Shown here: positions 1 through 10,800 of the stretch, in pieces
Layout: each line of letters opens with the position of its first letter
How positions within the stretch are numbered: position 1 is the first letter of the stretch
DNA from: Bolinopsis microptera
Lineage: Eukaryota > Ctenophora > Tentaculata > Lobata > Bolinopsidae
Assembly: GCF_026151205.1 (NCBI RefSeq)
Contig: NC_087081.1
Location: forward strand, 9,797,113 to 9,861,112
Direction of reading: 5' to 3'
Length of the DNA: 64,000 bases
The notes under the pieces: generated by a model
Seen by the model: the letters and a program-made list of their open reading frames with translations, nothing else
What the model was told of the DNA's origin: nothing
The model's database searches: none
Position numbers and translations under genes: made by a program

Positions 1-2213
1 CGGCTAGTTAAACAAGGAATTGAAACTGTGGGGCTCCGTGCAGACCAACCTACCTGTGGCTAAAGCTCTAATATACAAAAAACAATACATTGCTCTTGAT
101 TCGCGCACTTTACCTTTCCTGCATCACAATCTGGGGGGGGGGGGGGGGGGGGGGGTTAGTTGATATTTATAGAATAATAGAAAGCCCGTGGTCACAGGGA
201 GGAAAGTAATAATATTCTGTGGTAGTAAGTTTTTATCGCATCATAGTATCACAATTGTAAATAAATGGGAAAAGCGAGCGACCGATTTTATTCTCATAGT
301 ATCATTTTGAATTTGCAGACGGTAATTAAAATTAATATCATTTCCTTTTGTTTGGGAAAGAGAGATACTGCCAGCGGTCCACTCCACCCAATTATGGGGT
401 TTTCAAATTATATTATTATTAGAAAATTACAGTTTGTGTGTCAGTCCACCAAAGTCCAAACGACCTCTTTACCGTATTATCAATTATATTAATAGTACCA
501 AAAAAAAGTAAAAGACTTGAATGAGTGCACGGCCACGTGTGCTGCTGCGCGTATGCTTCTGTCAAAACTAAAACTAATATAAAAGCAGTGCTTATGCATA
601 CATTTAAATTACATTTTGAAACGAGAACAGTTTACCTTGTGATATTTCAATTTGCAACCTAATTCTCGGGGAGTAGTTTTCCTCGAACCATTATAAATCA
701 GAGAAGTTATATTGATCTGAAAGTTTGTGTATTGAACATGCATTACTCGGTCATTTTCCTATCTATTCCAAGAACTGCACTCACTGCCAAAAGCATCAAA
801 GCAGTGACCACAACTATTTTCATAGACATGTTCATTCTCTAGTCTGTTATTCTGGAAAGTGGAATATTGTAAAAAGGATAAAAAACGAATTTCAAAGTGG
901 AAGCTGACCTTTGTGCCACAATTAAAATTGAATAAATCGTTCAAAACGCGGTTATTGATATTCTGATAATTTTTAATAGTTATTTATAAAAATGGAACCA
1001 GTCATCCTAAATGGAAATGTTTAAAAGCTTTATAATAACAGTTCAGTCTTTTAAAAGTTGTACGGAAAAGTTGAACAAATTAAATTCTTTCATATTCTGT
1101 CATAATCATAATTATTTGATAACACTTCAAAGCTACCCAAGTCCCAAATGTATTACTCAACAGATTTTCCGGACGATTGATTCTCATATTAATGGTATAA
1201 TATAGATTTTATTCGTACATGGGTATTTACTGAAGTACTGGACTCAGCCTGTCATTCCGACGCAGAAAAAGACAGATGTCTCAGGTACATATCATATGCA
1301 TATGGGCAGTTGTTGCACCGCGCAATACAATAGGCAGTTTAGGCACCACTTCTCACAAAGTACGCCATTATGATAACAAAATACCGCTGATCATTATAGG
1401 ATTGGACAATAACTAATACTAATAGCTCCCACCACAGCTTTTGAGGGAATATGATGTGCAATAGAAGGGGGGATCGAATTCTACCTTGTTTTATTTTTTT
1501 AATCTGAAGATGATGTTTAATCTTAAAATGTCCGAGACAGAGTTGTGAGGTTTTTAGAACAAACATAACCGGGGCAGTGCAGCCATGACGAGAGAGGGGT
1601 CAGATCATATCACCAAAAAGTGACGTATAATTATTGGTGTGATCCATCAGTAGAATTTAATTGACCTATAGAAATGGGCTAGATATAGGGTAGAGTTCAC
1701 ATGTCAATTATGTACATCCTAGCTGTTAACATGATCTTTAAGATTTGTCTGATCGACTCGTAGATCACCTAAAAGACGAGAGCTCTTGCTAATGGGGTGG
1801 TTCTATTATTAAGGGACGTGAGACTTTCGTGTCGAAAGCTTGCAAGGGGAGTATATATATACTAGAAGATGAAAAATAAATTATGAACCAATCTATCGCA
1901 GTATGATTTATGAAGTATCGCATCTACAACCTAAAGATGCAACTTGTATCCAACTACAAGTACAAGTTAGCTAAGTATAAAGACAAAGTGCCGTTCGCTG
2001 GTGCAGTTCTCTGGTTGCTCAAGGACAAAAGAAAATCGCGATTATTTAGGCCAAAAATCGCGGTGCCGCGACAAGCCAAACTAGGCGAAATCGCGGCGAA
2101 AGATAATGTATCAATTGCAGAGCTAAGTTAGATGTCATATATTCGTTAAACTTGCCAGCATTAGTTTAGTTAGATTAGGAGCGATAAGCAAAACAATAGT
2201 ATAGAACTATACT
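1..2213. other. intergenic, no gene recognised
   Basis: No ORF here resembles a known protein, and short ORFs up to 75 codons look like chance. The only clear structure is a G homopolymer near position 140. The DNA is AT-rich and probably old repeat sequence. Confidence 0.5.
133..155. repeat. poly-G tract (23 G)
   Basis: Uninterrupted run of 23 G in AT-rich DNA. Similar runs occur near 3950, 26470, 43443 and 48000, so long G/C homopolymers recur in this genome. The exact length is prone to sequencing error. Confidence 0.9.
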
Positions 2214-2684
2214 AAGCTATTACATCCAGTTAGATGCAGATCGATAAAAGTAAAACGGAGTACGACGGAGACTTGAAGTCATCTATTATTGATCAGTGTG
2301 CCTTAAGGAATCTCTAATAGAAAGCCGAACCGCATGGAGAACGGCGATTCCAAAACACAGGTAAATTGCAGATTAAAATTGGTGCAATTGCAAAGCGATG
2401 TATAAGACTGCTATTTTAAAATAGCAGTCTTATACATCGCTTTGAAATTGCACCAATTTTATTCTGTCTGTGTTTTGGGATTTCGATTCCATCCCAGCAA
2501 CTTATAGTTATACAATAGCTAGTACAAGCTGAACATAAAGACTGGGTGCTGTTCTCTGATCTTGTGCATAGTGCCGTTCTCCATGCGGTTCGGTTTTGCA
2601 TTAGAGATGATTGAGAATAGACGACTTCAAGTCTCTGTCGTACTCCGTTTTATCTATCCGCATTTACCTGGATATAATAGCTTA
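2214..2684. repeat. fold-back (long inverted repeat) element
   Basis: Two arms of about 200-260 bp are imperfect reverse complements around a centre at about 2417. Outer blocks match (AAGCTATTA near 2214, its complement near 2684), and so do inner blocks (ACGGAGTACGAC near 2255, GTCGTACTCCGT near 2637). The core at 2392-2443 is a perfect 52-bp palindrome. No coding capacity is seen. It is probably a non-autonomous DNA transposon or fold-back element; target duplications were not resolved. Confidence 0.8.
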
Positions 2685-3078
2685 TAATTCTAGGTATACG
2701 TAGATAACTTCACAATGTACAGGGTGTTAACGATACATTGGAACGGTTTCAAACATCTGTAGACTAGATTAATTCATAAAGGAGTAACCAGCTACCTTAC
2801 GAAAAATATATATTTATGTCAAGGACAACATGACACCTAAAACTTTGAACATAACACGAGGAAACATGGACAAAACTGAACAAGAACCACATTCGAAGAC
2901 TGAAACATCTGAATGACTCTGCAACCCAGGAATCCACTACTCAGTTATCATCGCTAAATAATCGGTTTGGTATCGACGTTACATACTTATTACTTAACTA
3001 TTTAAAAAAAAGAAGCTGATTTTAGTTTTGTTTTTTTCCCTTCAAAACATTCCAGTACATTGTGCAGAGAGTTGGAGA

Positions 3079-3251
3079 TAAAGCCGTAGTACGTACATGT
3101 AGCATAGCACTGGATCGAACTTGCAGAGTGTGCTTTCCTCCATAATCTGGGCCGCGGCGCGCTTATATAAACATACACGGCGCAGATCGACTGGAGGAGA
3201 TGGCACTATGTAGGCTCCGGTGTAATGTGATATGTATGTACTACGGCTTTA
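3079..3251. mobile_element. short MITE-like element
   Basis: Terminal inverted repeats of about 20 bp (TAAAGCCGTAGTACGTACAT on the left, its complement with one difference on the right) bound about 170 bp. The interior has a GC-rich patch followed by TATATAA but no ORF. The size and structure fit a miniature inverted-repeat element. Confidence 0.65.
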
Positions 3252-3374
3252 CAAATTTTGGAAGCATGTAGGGCCGGGATATATATCTGATACCAATCGT
3301 AATTCGTATATACTAAAAATACTCTAGCACAATTGTAACTGCAGTTTCACAGAACTCTAAATGCTTAATAAACA

Positions 3375-3481
3375 CTCTTGCAGGTATAACCACCCGTATT
3401 CACACTCAGACCTGAGTTTAGTCATTTCCCGATACGAGATTGGGGGCGGGTTCTATAAACAAACAAACAAACAAACAAACA
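3375..3481 (+). repeat. retroelement 3' end with (AAAC)n tail
   Basis: Ends with CCCGATACGAGATTGGG, GGTTCTATAAAC and then an (AAAC)n tail. A close copy with the same tail lies at 53119-53209. A shared body ending in a short tandem tail suggests the 3' end of a LINE or SINE family. The 5' limit is not resolved. Confidence 0.6.
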
Positions 3482-4153
3482 ATTCCGGTGACCTAAATTG
3501 TAAATGATTTGGGAACGAAAATATGGGAGTTTTTACCGAAAAAACCGGTGTTTTTTTCATTTTCTTATTTTACAAAAATGAAACCCAATATTTGAGAAAA
3601 TTAAATAAAAAATCTTCTCTGATCAACTGTTCCATCTTGTAAACAATTTCTCTGGATCCTTTGAAAGTTAGCCTCAACTTAACTTATAATTCTCCAGAGG
3701 GTATAGGATACCGACATTATTTAGCCTTAATATAGCCCTAATTATCAACTGTCAACGACGGATAAGCTTTGACTAACAATTATTTGGATAAATTTTGGAT
3801 TTGTGAACTATAACAGTAGTATAACTAGACTACGCTGTTTCATGATAACAGCATCACTTGGAAAATTCTTATAATTTTTCTTTAGCGTATAATTTAATAT
3901 AGCTGGTTACTTCTTCATGAAATAATCTAGTCTGTACAGATGTTTGAAACCCCCCCCCCCCCTCCGTTATCAGTTTTACAAATAGCTATTCTGTCAAAAT
4001 TACGCTAGCGTAATTATTTGGAAAATTTGGGTTCAGTTGTCGTTTTGGGATTTACGCTGATTGGGGCTTAGCCACCTAATTAAGCTGATTGGGTGCCCTG
4101 TTAACTGTGTGGGAAATAGGTTCAATTGGGTTCAGTCGTCGCGGTCATCCTTA

Positions 4154-5014
4154 TAGTAGAGGCTCTTACGGGCAAAAAGACGTGTTTTCTGCTACGAGTT
4201 TAGAGACCTAACCGCTAATTGGACACAATAGTATGATGTCTAAGGATCGATAATATGTTAAGAAGTATAAATTTGGCCTTATTAGTCACGTGCTATACCA
4301 ATGCGCGTTTTAAACTTTGACAGTCTATTTCTCTAAGGCAAATAAAGTAATTATATTCATATTTTGTCAGCAATAAGATCACATTATTTTCTATTTAGTG
4401 TGAAAATATGAGCTAGAACGGACATAATCTCGCTGAGTTATAGCTGTTTGAAATTTATGATGAACGCGCGGGTGCCAATTGATAACAACTAAATGCTTTT
4501 GCGCGTAGTGCGCGTCGAAAATTTGGCAAAAACGCTTGCGGAGTGACAATATTCAAACTTCGATAAAGTATATGAAGTGGGTACTTCTCGAAAAGGAAAA
4601 ATTTAGGCAAACACGATGTGACTATTTTTGGGTTGATTTAATACAACTGCAAAAAATTATTCAAACTTCAAGCAAAAAAGTCAAAATTTTTACCACTTTT
4701 TTGGATTTTTACCTCAGAACAAATAGAGGGATTTGTTTTATTTTTATACAATCTTGTGCGGCTGTCTTTTAGCTATCTTTATGCAAGTTTTGCCGACATG
4801 CCAACAAAATTAACTTGCTCAAAATATCAAAAAACATGGTTTTTTGGCCTATTTTTGGCCCAAAAATCGGTTTTTTGCGATTTTACCCCAGAACAATCAG
4901 TCCAATCATCTTGAAACCACTTTCAATCGATTCTACGGTCAAAAATACGTCTAGTAAGGTGTATCTGGGGTCCCTAACGTATCGAGCAGACAATGCCCGT
5001 AAGAGCCTCTACTA
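4154..5014. mobile_element. TIR DNA element, probable TA target site
   Basis: The left end TAGTAGAGGCTCTTACGGGC is matched at the right end by GCCCGTAAGAGCCTCTACTA, a perfect 20-bp TIR, with TA on both outer sides. The 861-bp interior is AT-rich and has no recognisable transposase. This fits a non-autonomous Tc1/mariner-like element. Confidence 0.75.
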
Positions 5015-5169
5015 TAATCAGGCCAGCATACGTCAGAAGACCAAAAAAATTCAGTTAGCTTTGTTTTGAAAATAGAAATTTTCTCAGTCTGTCTAACATA
5101 ACATTTAAAAAATTTTGATTTTGGTAAATGTGTGCTGACTCCACCACCTATGTATTTAACCTAATATTT

Positions 5170-5650
5170 AGTGTACTACAGGCAAAATTTGACTTAGGTA
5201 GGTATTTTTATCTTAAGGTAGATATTAAGAATTTGGTAAATTTCTTAATTGTATGACTATTTCCATTATCGAGATGTTTTTCATATTTAATTTAAAAGGG
5301 TTTTTTATAGGACTGGTTCACAGTGTGAACAGATTCCAGATTTATAAATTTTTAAAGTGATATTTAAATGATTAAAAGAACCTATTTTAAAATTGCCATA
5401 GTAAAGCCTTTAGGTCCAAAAATATACCCATTATGCTCACATAAAAACAACTCTAAATCAGTAGGCTGTCACTTTTTTAATGCACCACACCGCTCCCACC
5501 ACTGCACTAAAAGTTATACAATAAATTCTACAATCCTAATTTTGTATCGTGATGGAGACCAGTGTCCATACAAAACATTTACTAGGTTGCCGTTTGGTGT
5601 GAGCAATAGCGAACAGCACGAACACTCCTTTGCCCCGTCAACCTATATCT
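5170..5650 (+). pseudogene. possible Ty3/gypsy-like reverse transcriptase remnant
   Basis: One frame gives YFYLKVDIKN near 5200, and a later frame gives KTFTRLPFGVSN near 5575-5610. These resemble two conserved reverse transcriptase blocks of Ty3/gypsy polyproteins. Frame breaks and missing sequence separate them, no LTR is seen and the catalytic YxDD block is absent. The call rests on short motifs and could be chance. Confidence 0.3.
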
Positions 5651-5802
5651 TATCTATTTAAAGAGTGAAAACCATACTACACATTGAATTAGGATTCCTT
5701 TAAATATCAAATTGATTTATTGTAAACTTGTTTACTCTGTAATAAATGGCATAAAATTGAATTTTTGTTTCACTGAATTTTTGTTTAACTGATAGGCTGG
5801 CA

Positions 5803-7857
5803 ATGCATTCCACAGAAGCATTGTTCTATCAACGCTCTTTTAACGGTAAAGTTTACCTCATTGACTGTTCTAAGTGTCATCAAGAGTGGCATGTGGACTG
5901 CCTGTCTATGAAGGGTATAACGAGGTCAGCTATCAACTCCATGGTAGAATGGCTGTGCCCATACTGCTTCGTGGCACCAGTATCAACACTGAAGAAACAG
6001 AGAGGTGAATTTTGTTACAGCTGCAGGAACACAAGGGCTTTGCAACAGGCCAACTCAGATTTTGAAGCATCTACAGCTGTTAAGAATCTCGAAACTGTCA
6101 GTGCACTCGTGGCATCAGCAAGCTCAGCAGGCTCAGCTCTTGAAAAATTTGACTTCGAACAGTTCTCTAGGAACCTTGACACTCTCTCCCAGTTCGACGT
6201 TCACCTTCAACACCTGCTTCTTAAAGAGAACTCCCTTAATGGGCTAAGTAATGAAATAAAGCTTCAGGACAAATCATTAGAATCAATCAATACTAATATT
6301 GCCGAACTTCAGAAGGACCTGAAACTTCTGTCATCCAGACCATCTACAGAACCATCCTCACCCTCAGCTTCATCTGAGCAGTTTCTGAAGGACATCTCTG
6401 AACAGCTCACTGTACTCTGTGCCAATGAGCACACTGCAGCTGCAGGCATAAGTGAATTGAAACAATCCTTAGACTCATTACAGCCATTGCATAATCCTGG
6501 CCCCTGCATTCCTCCCACCCCATTGCATCCAGGACCTCCTACTCAGCACCTTCGTTCTCCAGTCCCTACAGTCCCTGTGCAGCTACCCAATCATGAGCAG
6601 AAACCTGTGGAAATGTTCAAAGATGACTACATAGATCAGCAAACAGCAAATGATTTAGGAGAACTTTTTGTTAAGGACAGCAGTCACTTCAAAGTTGAGA
6701 ACGACCGCTCCTGCCTAACATATGGGGAAAGGTATGATTACCCAGGTTCCAAGTCATCTGAAAAGCCACAGGCAATACCATCGGTTCTCAAGGAACTCAT
6801 TGACAAAATCAATAATGAATTCTGCCAGGGTGATCTACCTCAGATCAACAGCTGCTTAGTAAATCGGTTTGAAGGAACAGACAGCAAGCTACCTAGACAC
6901 TCTGATGACGAGGCTACCATCCATCCAGAGTCTAAAATATTTACTGTCTCGCTTGGTTCTGCATGTCAGGTTTCTTTCTCTGACTCTCACACAGGCACTG
7001 ATAAGCACAAGCAGCAATGTGACCCACGGTCCTTGTATGTTATGACACGTCATAGCCAAGCACTGTTCGACCATCGTATTGATGCAGGTGATATAGAAGG
7101 GCTACGTTACAGCATCACACTTAGATCCGTGAATTCGTTGAACAGAAATGCCACATGCATCATCGGGGATTCAAACACTGGAGGCTTGAAATTTGGTACT
7201 GATCCTGCTAAGTCATTTGGCAAGTGGTTACCTGGCAAACGCATCTTCGCTCCGGTCATTGATAATATAGATCCTTATGTCACGTTGGGGTATAGAAACT
7301 GTGTAATATTGTGCGGGGTCAACGACCTCAAAAACGAAGACGTCAAGAACCAACATGACATTGAAATTATTTATAACGCATTAGCTTCAAAGATTGCACA
7401 GATACAATCTGTCAATCCGTGTATACATGTTTTTGTTTGTCCAGCAATTCCCTCTAAACGTGCTGACTTAAATAGAAAACTTATATATTTTAACAGTTTG
7501 ATTCGACGTAGGCTGCTCCCGTCCAATTTTGGTGTCAGTTATGTGGATGGATTTGATGAGTTCTGTGATAGAGATGGTCTACTTGACCGCTCTCTCTCTC
7601 GCGACCTCAACAAACACCAAAAACCAGACTTCCTTCACCTCAACTGGAGGGGACTAGCAAAGTTAGGTCAATTTATTCGTAACACTGTTCTTCTCAGGAT
7701 TAACGGTGGTATCGACAAAAGGAAGAGGAGGTCCACAAAGGTAGACAGTAGATCCTTCAGGGATGTGACTGCTGGAAGAGAAACTGGTCCTGTTGTTCCT
7801 GCTGCTGCTAGTCAGGGTCACGTGGATGGCTACCAACCACATGACTCCCCTCATTAA
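5803..7857 (+). CDS. LINE ORF1: partial PHD finger, coiled coil, AlkB-like dioxygenase, SGNH esterase
   Basis: 684 residues. Residues 22-55 carry C22, C25, H30, C33, C52 and C55, matching ligands 3-8 of a C4HC3 PHD finger; the first Cys pair is missing upstream of this start. Residues about 100-190 look like coiled coil, followed by a Pro-rich linker. Residues about 270-445 fit an AlkB-type 2OG-Fe(II) oxygenase: YGERYDYPG near the start, iron ligands H366-x-D368 in LPRHSDDE, H424, and R435-x5-R441 in RYSITLR. Residues 447-630 form an SGNH/GDSL hydrolase with G455-D456-S457, G505-V-N507-D508 and D609-x2-H612. Esterase domains in CR1-type ORF1 are known; the dioxygenase is the unusual part. A likely role is RNA binding and RNP assembly with two accessory enzymes, which is inferred. 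The true start may lie upstream or in a lost 5' segment. Confidence 0.88.
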   Translation: MHSTEALFYQRSFNGKVYLIDCSKCHQEWHVDCLSMKGITRSAINSMVEWLCPYCFVAPVSTLKKQRGEFCYSCRNTRALQQANSDFEASTAVKNLETVSALVASASSAGSALEKFDFEQFSRNLDTLSQFDVHLQHLLLKENSLNGLSNEIKLQDKSLESINTNIAELQKDLKLLSSRPSTEPSSPSASSEQFLKDISEQLTVLCANEHTAAAGISELKQSLDSLQPLHNPGPCIPPTPLHPGPPTQHLRSPVPTVPVQLPNHEQKPVEMFKDDYIDQQTANDLGELFVKDSSHFKVENDRSCLTYGERYDYPGSKSSEKPQAIPSVLKELIDKINNEFCQGDLPQINSCLVNRFEGTDSKLPRHSDDEATIHPESKIFTVSLGSACQVSFSDSHTGTDKHKQQCDPRSLYVMTRHSQALFDHRIDAGDIEGLRYSITLRSVNSLNRNATCIIGDSNTGGLKFGTDPAKSFGKWLPGKRIFAPVIDNIDPYVTLGYRNCVILCGVNDLKNEDVKNQHDIEIIYNALASKIAQIQSVNPCIHVFVCPAIPSKRADLNRKLIYFNSLIRRRLLPSNFGVSYVDGFDEFCDRDGLLDRSLSRDLNKHQKPDFLHLNWRGLAKLGQFIRNTVLLRINGGIDKRKRRSTKVDSRSFRDVTAGRETGPVVPAAASQGHVDGYQPHDSPH

Positions 7858-10800
7858 GGAGGTATGTCTTGTCTGTTCTAAGAACATAGTCATCGGCCAA
7901 ACAATAGTTGAATGTTTCCACTGTGACTGCATAATGCACCATAAATGCTATCGCAAATCCAATACAAATAGCCAATCTAATGAGTTTTACTGTACTCGTT
8001 GTATCCATTTAGACAAGGTTAAATACAACCCATTTAAACTACTCACTGACAATGACAACGACGACAACAACCTAGACGAATACACAACCAAAATCTCGAA
8101 TACTTTAAATAATTGTAACTCATACACTGCATCTGACCTTACCAATATTCTCTGCAACCAAGTAAAGAAACAATCATCTATTCTCTTTCAAAATATTGAT
8201 GGAAATAAATCAAATTTTGACAACCTTGCCATTGAAACCTGTAGGTACAAAACAAAATTCTCCGTAATAGGCCTAGCTGAAACCAACACTGGGAAAGAAT
8301 TAAGCAACCTATTTCAGCTCGACGGTTATAATAGTTACTATCAGGACACAGCACCTAACAAACAAAAGGGCACTGGAGTAGCCCTTTATGTTGACGATAG
8401 ATTAAATGCTACAGTAATTGAAAATATATCACAAGTCACAGAAAATCTAGAAATACTTGTCTTATCATTAAGTAACGAAGATCAACCTGTTAATGTAGGT
8501 GTTTTGTATCGTCCACCAAGTGGCTGTATTTCCCAAGCTCTAGTTGAACTTTCTAACCTTCTTGATCACATGCCGAAGTTTAGTTATCTAGCTGGAGACT
8601 TTAATATCGATCTTCATGATAAAGATAACAAAAATGTACAAAAATATGAAGAAATATTGTTCCGTAAAGGATTTTGTCCGTTAATATCTATTGCTACTCA
8701 CGAAAAACCAGGCTGTAAAGCATCTTGCATAGACAACATAATTACCAACGACATTGAGAATGTTATTACTTCAGGCACCCTAAAAGAACGAATAACTCAC
8801 CACTCGCCTATTTTTAACATATTTAACTGGAATGTTGAAGTCAACTCTGGAAAAACTTCTATTAAACAGTATTACGATTTCTGTCAATCAAATGTTAACG
8901 GCTTCCTAGTGGATCTTGAAGATGAGCTTAAAACTAAAATAATCCATAACTTTACTGAATTCCATGACACTTACAAAAACTGCATCGAAAAATCGTTTAA
9001 ACTAGAAACCCCGAAAACCTCTAAGAGAACTGTTAAGGTTAACCCTTGGATAACTCCCGGTCTCATTTGCTCAATTAATAATCAGCATAAACTGTACGAA
9101 AATTGGGTTGAGATAAGAAATAGAAAATGTAAACTCGGGGAAACTGATAACAAGGGCGGGATTTGCCAGTGCCCTGAATGCTCACTAAAACGTAGTCGCT
9201 ACCTTATCTACAAAGAATACAGAAAAGTCCTAAAGAAAACACGTCAAACAGTGAAAACAGATTACTTCTCTGGTAAATTTGCAGAAAATAGCGGGAATAG
9301 TAAAAAGACCTGGGAACTAATTAATAGTATAAGAGGAAAACGGCGGCGTGAAATAAAGCCGCTGTTCACCATAGACAACGTTAAGATAACGAACAGGAGG
9401 ATCATAGCAAACGAATTCAATAAGTATTTCGTATCATTGGCCTCTGACCTAAATACTGCTTACAATGAACTTGGTCAAATGAACATAAACAATCTACCTA
9501 GTTTCTATGACTATTTACCGCTCTCAAACACCTCCAGCATTTACATGCATGACTGCACAACAGACGAGGTTAGCAAAATCATATCTGAACTTAAGAACGG
9601 TAAGGCAAGTGATATTCCTATTCATGTTGTAAAACAGTCCTCAAAAATAGTCACTCCTCTACTTACTGTACTGTACAATGAATGTATGAAAGATGGCATA
9701 TTCCCTGATGACCTTAAGATTGGAAGGATTAGTCCAATTTACAAGAAAGATAACCAGGAACTCCTTGAAAATTATAGACCTGTGTCGACACTTGCAGTAT
9801 TTGGTAAAATATTTGAAAAAATTATATTCAACAGATTATATAGCTTCTTTCATTCACAGAATTCCTTGTATGAAAACCAGTACGGATTCCGTAAAAATCA
9901 TTCGACTAGTTATGCTTTAAATTACTCAGTTAACCACATAGAATCACGTCTCAAGAAAAAACAACACGTACTTGGAATATTTATTGATCTTAGCAAAGCT
10001 TTTGATACAATCTCACATGAAAAGTTACTGCATAAGTTAGAAAATTATGGGATCCGTGGAAAAGCAAACAACCTTATAGCAAGTTACCTGTCGAATAGAT
10101 ACCAGTATGTCTCAGTATTAGGTGAAGACTCTGAGAAACTGCCCGTTGTCTACGGAGTGCCCCAAGGGTCCTGTTTAGGTCCCCTGCTGTTTATCATCTA
10201 CATAAATGACATCCGAAACTCATCAATTATAGGAACGTTTATACTATTTGCCGATGACACTAACATATTTATTGAAGAAACATGTGTCAGAAGACTGTAC
10301 GAAAAGGGAAATGAAGTTTTAGCATCTGTTTATAAGTATATGAAACTAAACTTATTACATATTAACATTAAGAAATGCTGTTTTATCCACTTTAGACCAT
10401 CACGTGCCAAAGAGGAAGTAGAAAATGACGAGAACATATTAACTTTGAACAATGTTGTCATTAAAAAAGTCCAAGAAGCTAAATTTCTAGGTGTCATTAT
10501 CGATGATCAACTTAATTGGAAAACTCACACACGGTCACTTAACTCAAAACTTAAATGTGAAGTAGGTAAGTTATGCAGAATACGACACATTGTCCCTAAA
10601 CAGTATTATAAGGATTTATACCATACTTTATTCGAATCACATTTGGGATTTGGAATATCTGTATGGGGTGGTATTAGCAACAACCGACTCGAACCTCTCT
10701 TTAAAACACAGAAAAAGTGTATAAGAATTCTATTTGGGGATAAAGAAGCTTACTTAGAAAAATTTAGAACTTGTGCCCGGACACGACCATTTGGTGAGCA

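Noticed and set aside
1910-2131. 73-codon basic ORF
   Set aside because: No homology or codon pattern recognised; probably chance.
7855-7868. TAAGGAGG before an ATG-like codon, resembling a bacterial ribosome site
   Set aside because: The context is a eukaryotic LINE; resemblance is chance.
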